Origin: Gemmatimonadaceae bacterium
GTDB taxonomy: Bacteria > Gemmatimonadota > Gemmatimonadetes > Gemmatimonadales > Gemmatimonadaceae
Assembly: GCA_035533755.1 (NCBI GenBank)
Contig: DATLTC010000026.1
Coordinates: 62,001 to 126,000 of the forward strand
Reading direction: 5' to 3'
DNA length: 64,000 nucleotides
Below, piece by piece: positions 27,038 to 36,386 of the stretch. The first letter of the stretch is position 1; each line of letters begins with the position of its first letter. The notes under the pieces were generated by a model that was not told where the DNA came from, did no database searches, and saw nothing but the letters and a program-made list of their open reading frames with translations. A program made the position numbers and the translations under genes.

Positions 27038-28752
27038 GCCTCACGCGGCGGCTCCTGCTCGGATCGGCGGTCGTCATCGTCCTGCTCGTGGCGGCGATCG
27101 TGACGCTGGCGGGCGGGCGGCTGCGCGACCGGTTGCGCGACGAGACGGTGCAGGACCTCACGCGGTCGGCGCGGTTGGTGTCGATCAGCTGGCGCGCCGG
27201 CGCGAACGCCGACTCGCTGGCGGACGCCGCCGGCGCGGCGCTCGACCGCCGCGTGACGCTGATCGGCGACGACGGGCGCGTGCGCGGCGACTCCAAGTTC
27301 ACGGCGGCGGAGCTGTCGGGGCTGGAGAATCACCGCACGCGGCCCGAGGTGGTGCAGGCGCGCGCCGAGGGCGTGGGCAGCTCGTACCGGCAGAGCACCA
27401 GCGCCGGGGACGAGGAGCTCTACGTGGCCGTGCGGCACCCGCTGGGATTCGTGCGGGTCTCGATCAGCCTCGACACGCTGAACGACATCGTGTGGGGAGC
27501 GCAGCGCGACGTGATCGCCGCCGGTCTGTTCGCGCTACTCGGCGCGCTGCTGATCGCGGCGCTGTTCGCGCGCAGCGTGTCGGGGCCGGTGGTGGAGCTG
27601 CGCAACGTGGCGCGCGCGCTGGCCGACGGCGACCTGACCCGCCGGCCCAGCCTCAACGCGCCGGGCGAGGTGGGCGATCTGGCGGCGGCGCTCCACCGGA
27701 TGGCGGAACAGCTGGCCGGACGGCTAGCGGCGCTGCAGGCCGAGGAAGGCCTGATGCGCGCGACGATCGAGGCGCTGGATGAAGGCATCATGGTGGTGGA
27801 CGCGCGCAACCAGGTGGTGCGGCTGAACAGCAGCGCCCGCCGCCTGCTCGACGTGCCCGACCCGGTTCCGTTCGCGGCCGACCGGCTTCCGCCGGGCCGG
27901 CCCCTGCGGGACGCCCTGCGCGCGGGCATGGCCGGCGAGTCGCCCGACACCGGCGAGGTGGAACTCGGCGGCCGCGTGCTGGCGCTCGTGGCCCGACCGC
28001 TGCCCGGCGGCGGCGCGGTGCTGGCGCTGCTGGATCTCACGGCCCGCCGCCGGCTGGAGAACGTGCGCCGCGAATTCGTGGCCAACGCCTCGCATGAGCT
28101 CAAGACGCCGCTCACCGTGGTGAGCGGCTTTGCCGAAACGCTGCTCGATCCCGACCTCGGCGTCGACGACCGGCAGCGGTTCGCGGGGATGATCCGGTCG
28201 AGCGCGCAGCGCATGCAGCGCATCGTGGACGACCTGCTCGACCTGTCGCGGTATGAATCGGGCGGCTGGAAGCCCGATCCCCGGCCGTTGGATCTCCGGG
28301 CACTGGCCGCGGACGTGATCGCCGGCGTGGAGCGCGCGGCGAGAACCAAGGGGCTGGCATTGGCCACGGACATCCCCGACGACGCGACCCCGGTGCGCGC
28401 CGATGCCACCGCGTTGCGCCAGATCCTCGGCAACCTGATCGAGAATTCGGTGCGCTACACGCCCGCGGGCTCGGTGACGCTGTTCGCGGCGCGCGAGGCC
28501 GGCGGCGTGTGGGTGGGGGTGCGCGACACGGGCATCGGGATCGCGCCGGAGCATCTGCCGCGCGTGTTCGAGCGGTTCTATCGCGTGGATGCGGCGCGGT
28601 CGCGCGAAGAGGGGGGCACCGGCCTGGGGCTGGCCATCGTGAAGCATCTGGCCGAAGCGCACGGCGGCGCGGTGCGGGCCGACAGCACGGTGGGACGGGG
28701 CACGACGATCAGCGTGTTCCTGCCCGACGAGGGCGCGGCGCGGCCGACCTGA
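27034..28752 (+). CDS. PhoR-like sensor histidine kinase
   Basis: A 572-residue membrane kinase. Two transmembrane segments (about 8-27 and 160-180) enclose a periplasmic sensor region. A HAMP domain follows (VSGPVVELRNVARALADGD), then a PAS-like segment (EGIMVVDARNQVVRLN). The DHp block EFVANASHELKTPLTVVSGF carries the phospho-His. The ATPase domain has the N box NLIENSVRYTPAGS and glycine boxes DTGIGIAPE and GGTGLGLAIVKHLAEAHGG. It starts by GTGA overlap with the regulator gene. The architecture is that of PhoR. The signal is not known from sequence. Confidence 0.93.
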   Translation: MSLTRRLLLGSAVVIVLLVAAIVTLAGGRLRDRLRDETVQDLTRSARLVSISWRAGANADSLADAAGAALDRRVTLIGDDGRVRGDSKFTAAELSGLENHRTRPEVVQARAEGVGSSYRQSTSAGDEELYVAVRHPLGFVRVSISLDTLNDIVWGAQRDVIAAGLFALLGALLIAALFARSVSGPVVELRNVARALADGDLTRRPSLNAPGEVGDLAAALHRMAEQLAGRLAALQAEEGLMRATIEALDEGIMVVDARNQVVRLNSSARRLLDVPDPVPFAADRLPPGRPLRDALRAGMAGESPDTGEVELGGRVLALVARPLPGGGAVLALLDLTARRRLENVRREFVANASHELKTPLTVVSGFAETLLDPDLGVDDRQRFAGMIRSSAQRMQRIVDDLLDLSRYESGGWKPDPRPLDLRALAADVIAGVERAARTKGLALATDIPDDATPVRADATALRQILGNLIENSVRYTPAGSVTLFAAREAGGVWVGVRDTGIGIAPEHLPRVFERFYRVDAARSREEGGTGLGLAIVKHLAEAHGGAVRADSTVGRGTTISVFLPDEGAARPT

Positions 28753-28841
28753 GGGAACGCGCAGACGCGTCGTGCCGGTGACAGCTTCGTTGCGCCGTTC
28801 GCGGGGGGACGTGACACACCACCTCTAGTGTCCCCGGCAGC

Positions 28842-29363
28842 ATGGCAACCGCGCTGCTCTCTCGACTCGCCACTCACGATCGCGACCTGTACGCCCGATG
28901 GGCCTTGGACCGGTCATCGCGGCGCGCGCTGCGCAACCTGCTCGTGGCGATCACCCATGCGGGCGGCGTGTGGAGCAGCGTGACGGTGGCGGCCCTCCCG
29001 CTCATGGGTATCCGGGGCATGGCGCGCGCCGGATGGAAGCCCTTGGCGGCGCTGGTGGTGTCGCACCTGATCGTACAACTGTTCAAACGCAGCGTGGGGC
29101 GCCCGCGGCCGTCGTGTTCCGCCCACGGACGACCGGCGATCGTCGAACCCGACCGGTTCTCGTTCCCGTCAGGCCACGCGGCGGCGGCGATGTCGATTGC
29201 CGTGGTGTACGCGGTGCTGTTCCCCGCTCTGGCGGTGCCGGTGGTGCTGTGCGCGACGGCGATCGGACTGACGCGGGTGCTGCTGGGCGTGCACTATCCG
29301 GGCGACGTGATCGCCGGCCAGCTGATTGCCGTGGCCGCGGCGCTCGCGGTGCTGGCGTGGTGA
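28842..29363 (+). CDS. PAP2-family membrane phosphatase
   Basis: A 173-residue integral-membrane lipid phosphatase. The three PAP2 signature segments are present: KRSVGRPRP, PSGHAAAAM and GLTRVLLGVHYPGD, which hold the catalytic His pair. It is likely to act on undecaprenyl pyrophosphate, phosphatidic acid or a similar lipid phosphate at the outer face of the inner membrane. Its stop overlaps the next glycosyltransferase start (GTGA), which suggests a role in a glycolipid or envelope glycan pathway. Confidence 0.9.
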   Translation: MATALLSRLATHDRDLYARWALDRSSRRALRNLLVAITHAGGVWSSVTVAALPLMGIRGMARAGWKPLAALVVSHLIVQLFKRSVGRPRPSCSAHGRPAIVEPDRFSFPSGHAAAAMSIAVVYAVLFPALAVPVVLCATAIGLTRVLLGVHYPGDVIAGQLIAVAAALAVLAW

Positions 29364-30667
29364 CGTCGGCCGCTGTATCGCGCGCCGCGTCAGCGGCCGA
29401 CGCCGACCCGCGGGGAGAGCGGGCCGTGGAGCGGGCCCTGCTCGAGGTGCCGCGACCGCAACGCGGGCTGGACATCGGCGCGCAGGCACTGCCCCCGCGG
29501 CTCCGCCCGCACGCGCGGCGATCGGTGCTCGACATCACCGAGTTCTTCGGCGAGACCAGCGGCGGGGTGCGCACTTACCTGTTCGAGAAGGCCAAGTACG
29601 TGGAGGCGCACCCGGAACTGCGCCATGTCGTGGTCGTGCCGGGGCGCCGCGACGCGATCACGGAGACCCGCGGCATGCGGTGCTATCGCCTGGGAGGACC
29701 CCGCGTGCCGACGCAAGCGCCATACCGCTTCATGCTGGCCACGCGATCGACCCGCCGCATCGTGGAGCACGAGCGGCCCGACGTGATCGAGGTGGGGAGC
29801 ATCGGCCTGGTGCCCTGGCTGCTGCGGCAAGCGACCCGCGGGACCGAGGTTCCGCTGGTGGCGTTCTACCACAGCCATCTGCCGCGCATGATCGCGCCGT
29901 CACCCGAGCATGCGGCGCCGCACCGGCGCCTGGCCGAGCAGCTGGCGTGGCGATACCTGCGTGCGCTGGACCGGCAGTTCGCGACGACGATCGTGGCCTC
30001 GGACTTCGTGGCCCGCGAGCTGGCCGCGGCGGGCATCGACCGCACGACGCGCGTTCCTCTGGGGGTGGATCTCGCGCTGTTCAATCCGGCCCTCCGCGCG
30101 CGGGGGGCATGGACGCGGCGCATGGCGGGCCTCTCGACGCGGCCGATGGTGCTGTACGTGGGCCGCCTAGCACGGGACAAGGAACTGGAGACGCTGATCG
30201 ACGGCTGGCGCGTGGCCGAGTCCCGCATGGACGCCGAGCTGGTGATCGTCGGCAATGGGCCGCGCGCAGGCGCATTGAGGGCGCGGGCCCGGGGCCTTCG
30301 CGTGCGATGGCTGCCGCACGTTGCCAGTCGGACGCGGCTGGCGCACCTGATGGCAGCGGCCGACCTGTGCGTGGCGCCGAGCTCGGTGGAGACATTCGGG
30401 CTGGCCGCCCTGGAAGCGCTCGCGAGCGGTGTTCCGGTGATGTGCGCCGATCGCGGCGGCGTGGCGGAGATGGTGCAGCGCTCGGGCTCGGGCGCGGCGT
30501 TCGCCACCGCATCGCCGGACTCGGTGGCCGAGACGCTGCGGGCACTACTGCAACAGAACCTTCCGGCGCTGGGGTTACGCGGGCGCGCCTATGCCGAGCG
30601 GGAGCACGACTGGCAGGCGGTGTTGGCGCGACTGTTCATCGTCTACGGTGGGCTGGTGAGGACATGA
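29360..30667 (+). CDS. GT4-family glycosyltransferase
   Basis: A 435-residue GT-B glycosyltransferase. The first 50 or so residues are charged and poorly conserved. The N-domain proper begins SVLDITEFFGETSGGVRTYLFEK. The C-domain has VLYVGRLARDKELETLIDGW and the nucleotide-sugar binding PSSVETFGLAALEALASGVPV. The family resembles alpha-mannosyl and glucosyl transferases of lipid glycosylation. It is coupled by GTGA to the PAP2 gene and by ATGA to the deacetylase gene. Donor and acceptor are unknown. Confidence 0.9.
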   Translation: MTSAAVSRAASAADADPRGERAVERALLEVPRPQRGLDIGAQALPPRLRPHARRSVLDITEFFGETSGGVRTYLFEKAKYVEAHPELRHVVVVPGRRDAITETRGMRCYRLGGPRVPTQAPYRFMLATRSTRRIVEHERPDVIEVGSIGLVPWLLRQATRGTEVPLVAFYHSHLPRMIAPSPEHAAPHRRLAEQLAWRYLRALDRQFATTIVASDFVARELAAAGIDRTTRVPLGVDLALFNPALRARGAWTRRMAGLSTRPMVLYVGRLARDKELETLIDGWRVAESRMDAELVIVGNGPRAGALRARARGLRVRWLPHVASRTRLAHLMAAADLCVAPSSVETFGLAALEALASGVPVMCADRGGVAEMVQRSGSGAAFATASPDSVAETLRALLQQNLPALGLRGRAYAEREHDWQAVLARLFIVYGGLVRT

Positions 30668-31377
30668 AGCTTCTGGTCTCGATCCACGACGTGACGCCGG
30701 CGCTGGAGCGCGACGTGCGCGCCCTCTGGGATCTGTGCGCGGAGCGCAGCGTGACGCCGGCGCTGTTCGTGGTGCCCAACTGGCACGGGCGGTGGCCGCT
30801 GGAGGAGCATCCGCGGTTCGCGGCGTGGCTGCGCGCCAAGGCGCGCGAAGGCGCCGAAGTATTCCTGCACGGCGAACGGCACGACGAAGCGGGCCTGCGG
30901 CGCGGCTTCGCGGACGCCGTGCGCGCATGGGGTCGGACGGACCGTGAGGGGGAGTTCCTGACGCTCGACGAGCGCCAGGCCGGCGAGCGCATCAATCGTG
31001 GGGTGGCGCGCCTGCGGGGACTCGGGCTCGACCCGATCGGATTCGCCGCGCCGGCGTGGCTGGCGCGTGAAGCCAGCTACCGCGCCGTGCGCCGGGCCGG
31101 CCTGCGCATCAGCGAGGACGTACGCGAGATCCGGCTGCACGCCCGCGCCACGCGCATCCCGTCGCCCGTGATCCGGTGGAGCGGCCGCACACTACTGCGG
31201 GCCCACGCGTCAGCGGCAATTGCCGGGGCGCGCTGGATGGCCGAACGCCACTGTTGGGTCACCCGGGTGGCGCTGCACCCGTCGGACCTACAGCACCGCG
31301 CCACCGCGGAGAGCATTGTCATCCATCTGGATCGGTGGCTGCAGGTGCGGCGGCAATTCCATTACGCGCGGCTCTGA
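30664..31377 (+). CDS. DUF2334 polysaccharide deacetylase-like protein
   Basis: A 237-residue protein of the NodB-like/DUF2334 group. The N-terminal LLVSIHDVTPALERDV has the His-Asp metal pair. FVVPNWHGRWPLEEHPRFAAWL and EVFLHGERHDE follow, and the latter gives further metal ligands. APAWLAREASYRAVRRAG is a typical later block. It probably removes an acyl group from a glycan or glycolipid. It is sandwiched, with overlaps on both sides, between two GT4 genes, which points to a three-step modification of one sugar lipid. Confidence 0.87.
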   Translation: MKLLVSIHDVTPALERDVRALWDLCAERSVTPALFVVPNWHGRWPLEEHPRFAAWLRAKAREGAEVFLHGERHDEAGLRRGFADAVRAWGRTDREGEFLTLDERQAGERINRGVARLRGLGLDPIGFAAPAWLAREASYRAVRRAGLRISEDVREIRLHARATRIPSPVIRWSGRTLLRAHASAAIAGARWMAERHCWVTRVALHPSDLQHRATAESIVIHLDRWLQVRRQFHYARL

Positions 31378-32567
31378 TGATCGCGCGGGATGCGCCACTG
31401 CGCGTGGCGCTGTTCACCGACACGCACCTGCCGCAGCTCAACGGGGTGACGCGCACGTTGGAGCGCCTGGAGCGGGCGGTCGTGGCGCGAGGCGGCACGG
31501 TGCGGGTGTGGACGGTGGACGGACCCGGCACGACGCCTGACACCGACGTCCGGCGACTGCCCAGCGTGCCCTTCTGGGCCTACCCCGAATTGCGCATCGC
31601 GCTCCCGAATCCGGCCGCGGTGCACGCCGAGGTCCGCGCCTGGCGGCCAACGCTCGTGCACGCCGCGACGCCGTTCGGCGTGGGCATGGCCGGCCGCCGG
31701 ACGGCTGCGCGGCTGGGGATCCCCCTCGTGACGTCGTACCACACGAGCTTCAGCGCGTACGCGCGGTTCTATCGGCTGGGGCTGCTGGCCACCCCGGGGT
31801 GGGCGTTCTTGCGCTGGTTCCACAACGGCGGGCGGCGCACGTATGCGCCCAGCGAGTCGGTCGCGGGAGAGTTGCGCCACCGCGGCTTCAAGCGCGTGAA
31901 GGTGTGGAGCCGCGGCGTGGACACCGCGCAGTTCAATCCGGCGCATCGGTCGCAGGCGCTGCGCGAGCAACTCGGCGTCCGGGACGGGCGTCTGCTGGTG
32001 GGCAACGTGGGGCGGGTGGCGCGGGAGAAGGGGCTGGAGACGATGCTCACCGCCATGCACCTGCTGGAGCGCGCGACGCCGGGCCGGTTCGTGTTCGCGT
32101 TCGCGGGCGACGGCCCGTACCTGGAACCGCTGCGGCGGGCCGCGCCGTCGTCGGCGCGGTTCCTCGGCCGCCTGGAGGGCGAGGCGCTGAGCCGATTCTA
32201 CGCCTCGCTCGACCTGTTCGTGTTCCCGTCCACCACCGACACGTTCGGCAACGTGCTGCTCGAAGCGATGGCATCCGGAGTGCCGATCGTGGCCGCCGAC
32301 GCCGATCCCACGCGCGAACTCGTCACGGGCGGCCGCGGCCTCTTGTATTATCCGGGCGCGGGATTGAATCTTGCCAATGGCATCCGCACCGCGGTGGCGC
32401 AGCCCACGCGCCTGGCCGCGATGCGCGATGCCGCACTCACCTTTGCCGCGCAGCGTGGATGGGATCGCATCTTCGACGACCTGATCGCGGACTACCGCAT
32501 GGCGATGGCCGAGGCGCAGATCGTCATGCGACCGGCCGCTCAGGCGCGCGCGATCGCGCGGGCGTGA
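31377..32567 (+). CDS. GT4-family glycosyltransferase (lipid mannosyl/glucosyl type)
   Basis: A 396-residue GT-B enzyme. The N-terminal RVALFTDTHLPQLNGVTRTL is typical of the GT4 branch making mannosyl or sulfoquinovosyl lipids. HAATPFGVGMAGRRTA, SYHTSF, VGNVGRVAREKGLETML and FPSTTDTFGNVLLEAMASGVP follow. The start shares a base with the deacetylase stop (TGATGA). The Ppx-like gene overlaps its end. I cannot tell the sugar or acceptor. Confidence 0.9.
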   Translation: MIARDAPLRVALFTDTHLPQLNGVTRTLERLERAVVARGGTVRVWTVDGPGTTPDTDVRRLPSVPFWAYPELRIALPNPAAVHAEVRAWRPTLVHAATPFGVGMAGRRTAARLGIPLVTSYHTSFSAYARFYRLGLLATPGWAFLRWFHNGGRRTYAPSESVAGELRHRGFKRVKVWSRGVDTAQFNPAHRSQALREQLGVRDGRLLVGNVGRVAREKGLETMLTAMHLLERATPGRFVFAFAGDGPYLEPLRRAAPSSARFLGRLEGEALSRFYASLDLFVFPSTTDTFGNVLLEAMASGVPIVAADADPTRELVTGGRGLLYYPGAGLNLANGIRTAVAQPTRLAAMRDAALTFAAQRGWDRIFDDLIADYRMAMAEAQIVMRPAAQARAIARA

Positions 32568-34150
32568 CGCGCGCCGTCGCCGGGCGTCCGCAGCGCATCG
32601 CCGCCATCGACGTCGGGTCGAACTCCGTGCGGCAGATCCTGGCCGACGTCTGGCCGGACGGCCGCATCCAGATCGCCGACGAGATGAAGGCGGCCCCGCG
32701 GCTGGGGTCGGGGCTCACCGAACGCGGCGCGCTGGACGACGGCGCGATCGCCCGCGCGCTGGACACGCTGCGCCGGATGACGATGCTGGCCCGGCAGCAG
32801 CACGCCAGCCGGATCGAGGTCGTGGCCACGAGCGCCGTGCGCGAAGCGTCCAACGGCGACGCGTTCGTGGCCGAAGTGAAGCGCGCCACCGGTCTCCGCA
32901 TGCGCGTGCTCTCCGGCGAGGAGGAGGCCCGGCTGGCGTTCCGCAGCGCGCTGGCCCACTTCGAGCTGGGCGCGGGGCGCGCGGTGGTGATGGACATCGG
33001 CGGCGGCTCGCTGGAGCTGGCGCTCAGCTCCGACGGCATGGTGGAGCATCTGGCGTCGCTTCCGCTGGGCGCGCTGCGGTTGAGCGAGCGGTTCCTCGGC
33101 GGGCGGGACGCGCACAAGGGCCTGGCCAAGCTCCGCCGGCACGCGCGCGAGCTCATCCGGCCGCACCTGCCGGTGCGGGAATGGCGCGGCGCGCGGCTCA
33201 TCGCGTCGGGCGGCACGTTCACGAACCTGGCCGGCATGTACCTGGCCCGGCAGGGAATGACCACGGCGCGCAGCGTGCACGGCACGGCGATCCCGCACGT
33301 GGACGTGGAGCGGATCCTGGAGATGCTCGCGGGGCTCACGCCGGCGGAGCGGCGCGGCGTGCCCGGGCTCAACACCGGGCGCGCCGACATCATCGTGGCC
33401 GGCATCGCCGTGGGCATGGAGGTGATGGCGCGCATCGAGGCGCGCACGCTGCAGGTGTCGGCCTACGGCATCCGCGAGGGGCTGCTGCTCGAAGCGGCGC
33501 GCGTGGTGCCCACGGTGGCCGATCCCGGGCAGGCGCGCGAGAAATCGGTGCGCGACTTCGGCGCGCGCTGCCACTTCGACGCCGTGCATTCCGACCGCGT
33601 GCGCGCGCTGGCACTCCGCCTGTTCGACGGCGTGGGGCCGCGGCTGGGGTGCCTGCCCGAGGACCGGCAGATCCTGGCCGACGCCGCGCTGCTGCACGAC
33701 GTGGGCTACCACATCGGGTTCCGCGGCCATCACAAGCACTCGTACCATCTCATCCTGCACGCCGAGCTGCTGGGCATGTCGCCCTCCGAGCAGGTGATGG
33801 TGGCCAACGTGGCGCGCTACCACCGCGGCAAGCGGCCGAGCAAGCGCGACGAGAGCCTGGCCGGACTGGCGCCCGACGTGCGCAAGCGCATCCGCCGGCT
33901 GGCCGCCATCCTGCGCCTGGCCGACGGCCTGGACCGCGGGCACATGGGCGCGGTGCGCGACGTGCGCGTGCGCTGGCTGCGGCGGGCGCTACGCGTGACG
34001 CCGGTGCCGGCGCGCTCGGGGCGCGCGTTGCGCCTGGAAGTGTGGGGCGCGCAGCGGAAGAGCGACCTGCTGGCGCGCGTGGCCAGGCGTCCGGTGGAGA
34101 TCGTGGCCCCCGACGGCGCCGTGCACTCCTCGGCGGCGCTCGAGGTCTAG
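32564..34150 (+). CDS. Ppx/GppA phosphatase with C-terminal HD domain
   Basis: A 528-residue exopolyphosphatase/guanosine pentaphosphatase. The actin-like fold carries AAIDVGSNSVRQILADV, SGEEEARLAF and VVMDIGGGSLEL, then LIASGGTFTNLAGMYL. From about residue 330 an HD domain follows (HDVGYHIGFRGHHKHSYHLI) that is typical of the long family members. It is likely to degrade polyphosphate or pppGpp. It is convergent with ppk at 34164, 13 bp away, putting polyphosphate synthesis and breakdown genes end to end. Confidence 0.92.
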   Translation: MTRAVAGRPQRIAAIDVGSNSVRQILADVWPDGRIQIADEMKAAPRLGSGLTERGALDDGAIARALDTLRRMTMLARQQHASRIEVVATSAVREASNGDAFVAEVKRATGLRMRVLSGEEEARLAFRSALAHFELGAGRAVVMDIGGGSLELALSSDGMVEHLASLPLGALRLSERFLGGRDAHKGLAKLRRHARELIRPHLPVREWRGARLIASGGTFTNLAGMYLARQGMTTARSVHGTAIPHVDVERILEMLAGLTPAERRGVPGLNTGRADIIVAGIAVGMEVMARIEARTLQVSAYGIREGLLLEAARVVPTVADPGQAREKSVRDFGARCHFDAVHSDRVRALALRLFDGVGPRLGCLPEDRQILADAALLHDVGYHIGFRGHHKHSYHLILHAELLGMSPSEQVMVANVARYHRGKRPSKRDESLAGLAPDVRKRIRRLAAILRLADGLDRGHMGAVRDVRVRWLRRALRVTPVPARSGRALRLEVWGAQRKSDLLARVARRPVEIVAPDGAVHSSAALEV

Positions 34151-34163
34151 CGGGGCGCCGATA

Positions 34164-36317
34164 TCAGGGGGCGGTGCCGGCGTGCTGCGGCACCGCCGGC
34201 ATCTCGTCGGTCACGTCGGCGGCCGGCCGCCCCCACGAATCGCGCAGCAGGATCACGTGCGTGGCCCGCACCGGTCCGTCGGGCGTGCGCTGGTGCCAGA
34301 TGCCGTCGGCGTCCAGGTCCCACGCCTGGCGGTTGTCGCCGAGGAGCGTCTCGAACAGCGCCCGCAGCCGCGGATGCAGCGTGCGGTCCTCCACCGGCAC
34401 CACCGCTTCCACGCGGCGGTCGAAGTTGCGCGGCATCCAGTCGGCCGAGCCCAGGTAGTACTGCCCCGCTCCGCCGTTGGCGAAGTACCACACGCGGGAG
34501 TGCTCCAGGAACCGCCCGATGATGCTGGTCACGCGAATACGGTCGCTGACCCCGGGAATGCCGGGGCGCAGGCAGCAGATGCCGCGCACGATGAGATCGA
34601 TGTCCACGCCGGCCGCGGACGCCGCGTACAGCGCGCGCATGATCTCCTCGTCCACGATCGCGTTCATCTTGGCGATCACGCGGGCCGGGCGTCCGGCCTG
34701 GGCGTGCGCCGACTCGCGCTCCAGCAGCTCGATGAAGCGCGCGCGCATGGCCGTGGGGGCCACGAGCAGCGTCTGGTACGACCGCTTGCGCGAGAAGCCG
34801 GTGAGGGCGTTGAAGAGGTCGGTGACCTCCTCGCCGATCTGCGGGTTGCAGGTGAAGAGCCCAATATCGGTGTAGATGCGGGCCGTGCGCGAGTTGTAGT
34901 TGCCGCTGCCGATGTGGACGTAGCGGCGGATGCCGTCGCTCTCGCGCCGCACCACGAGCACCGTCTTGGCGTGGGTCTTGAGCGTGGCCGAGCCGTAGGC
35001 CACGTGGACGCCCACCTCTTCCAGCGTCCGCGCCCAGTTGATGTTGTTCACCTCGTCGAACCGCGCCTTGAGCTCCACGATCACCGCCACCTGCTTGCCC
35101 CGCTGCGCGGCCTCGGTGAGCGCGTCCACGATCTGCGAATCGCCCGACGTGCGGTACAGCGTCATCTTGATGGCCAGCACCTGATCGTCGAGCGCCGCCT
35201 CCTCGATGAACCGCTCCACGCTCGCCGTGAACGAATCGAACGGATGGTGCACCAGCATGTCGCGTTCCCGGATCACGTCGAACATGGAGCGCGACGTGTC
35301 GCGGAGACCGGGCGGCGTGGCCGGCGTGAACGCCGCGTCCTTGAGCGCCGGCAGGTCGAGCGCGGCGAGCGAGAGCAGATCGCCCAGGCCGAGCAGCACG
35401 CCGGCCTCGTGCACGTCGCGGTCGGTGAGCGCGCCGGCCAGCACGTCGCGCTCGTCGCGCAGCTCCTCGAGCAGCAGCTGGCGCAGATGGGCCGGCATCG
35501 CGTCCACCACCTCGAGGCGGATGACCTCGCCGAACCGCCGCTTGAACACCTGCTCCTCGATCGTCGCCAGCAGATCCTCGGGCTCGTCGAGGAATTCGGG
35601 CAGCTCGAGATCGGAGTAGCGGGTGACGCGGAAGGCATACCAGTCGAGCACGTCCACGCCCGGGAAGAGCGCGTCCAGGTGCGCTCCCACCAATTCCTCC
35701 AGCGGCACGAACTGCGTGACCCGCCCCTCGATGGGCACCCAGCGCGGCAGGCTCTTGGGCACCTTGACCCGCGCAAACCGCACCGCGCCCGTGTCGGGAT
35801 CGCGGATCTCGACGGCCAGCGAGATGGACAGGTTGGAGATATGGGGAAACGGATGCCCGGGGTCCACCACCAGTGGCGTGAGCACCGGGAACACCTCGCG
35901 CCGGAAGTACGCGTCCATGGCGGCGCGCTCGCCGGCCAGCAGCTCGTCCACCGGCACCAGCCGCACGCCGTGATCCCCCAGGCGCGCCAGGAGCTCGCGC
36001 AGGCACTCGCGCTGCACCGCCAGCAGCTCGCCGATCTTGCGGCTGATCGCGTCGAGCTGTTCCTGCGGCGTGAGCCCGTCCGGGGGCGTGTGCTGCACCC
36101 CGGCCACCACCTGCCGGCGCAGGCCGGCCACGCGGACCATGATGAACTCGTCCAGGTTCGAGGCGAAGATGGACAGGAACTTCACCCGCTCGAGGAGCGG
36201 GTTCCGGTCGTCCTCGGCCTCATGGAGCACGCGCTGGTTGAACGCCAGCCAGCTCAGCTCGCGATTGAAGAACAGCGATGGGGTAGACGCGGTGGGCACG
36301 GTGGGCGGCACGGACAT
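34164..36317 (-). CDS. ppk1: Polyphosphate kinase 1
   Basis: A PPK1 of 717 residues that polymerises the gamma phosphate of ATP into polyphosphate. The N domain starts SLFFNRELSWLAFNQRVLHEA. Later come FSIFASNLDEFIMVRVAGL-like, DRDVHE and the catalytic-core block YVHIGSGNYNSRTARIYTD with the phospho-His. The C-terminal GSADWMPRNFDRRVE is also diagnostic. I start at 36317 because a -10-like TATACT lies just upstream, which makes the earlier ATG at 36347 untranscribed. AGGAGG lies only 1 bp before this ATG, so the GTG two codons later (36311), at ideal spacing, may be the true start. Confidence 0.95.
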   Translation of the reverse strand: MSVPPTVPTASTPSLFFNRELSWLAFNQRVLHEAEDDRNPLLERVKFLSIFASNLDEFIMVRVAGLRRQVVAGVQHTPPDGLTPQEQLDAISRKIGELLAVQRECLRELLARLGDHGVRLVPVDELLAGERAAMDAYFRREVFPVLTPLVVDPGHPFPHISNLSISLAVEIRDPDTGAVRFARVKVPKSLPRWVPIEGRVTQFVPLEELVGAHLDALFPGVDVLDWYAFRVTRYSDLELPEFLDEPEDLLATIEEQVFKRRFGEVIRLEVVDAMPAHLRQLLLEELRDERDVLAGALTDRDVHEAGVLLGLGDLLSLAALDLPALKDAAFTPATPPGLRDTSRSMFDVIRERDMLVHHPFDSFTASVERFIEEAALDDQVLAIKMTLYRTSGDSQIVDALTEAAQRGKQVAVIVELKARFDEVNNINWARTLEEVGVHVAYGSATLKTHAKTVLVVRRESDGIRRYVHIGSGNYNSRTARIYTDIGLFTCNPQIGEEVTDLFNALTGFSRKRSYQTLLVAPTAMRARFIELLERESAHAQAGRPARVIAKMNAIVDEEIMRALYAASAAGVDIDLIVRGICCLRPGIPGVSDRIRVTSIIGRFLEHSRVWYFANGGAGQYYLGSADWMPRNFDRRVEAVVPVEDRTLHPRLRALFETLLGDNRQAWDLDADGIWHQRTPDGPVRATHVILLRDSWGRPAADVTDEMPAVPQHAGTAP

Positions 36318-36329
36318 TCCTCCTACTCT

Positions 36330-36335
36330 AGTATA
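36330..36335 (-). promoter_or_regulatory. Probable -10 box of ppk
   Basis: On the minus strand TATACT (consensus TATAAT) is followed after 6 bp by AGGAGG and the ppk start. The -35 region is not convincing, which could mean that an activator such as a PhoB-type regulator is needed. The very short leader argues against translation from the upstream ATG at 36347. Confidence 0.45.
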
Positions 36336-36386
36336 CCGCCTCCGCATGGGCGGTGACCGTGTCGTAGCGGCGATGTCACGCCTGCG

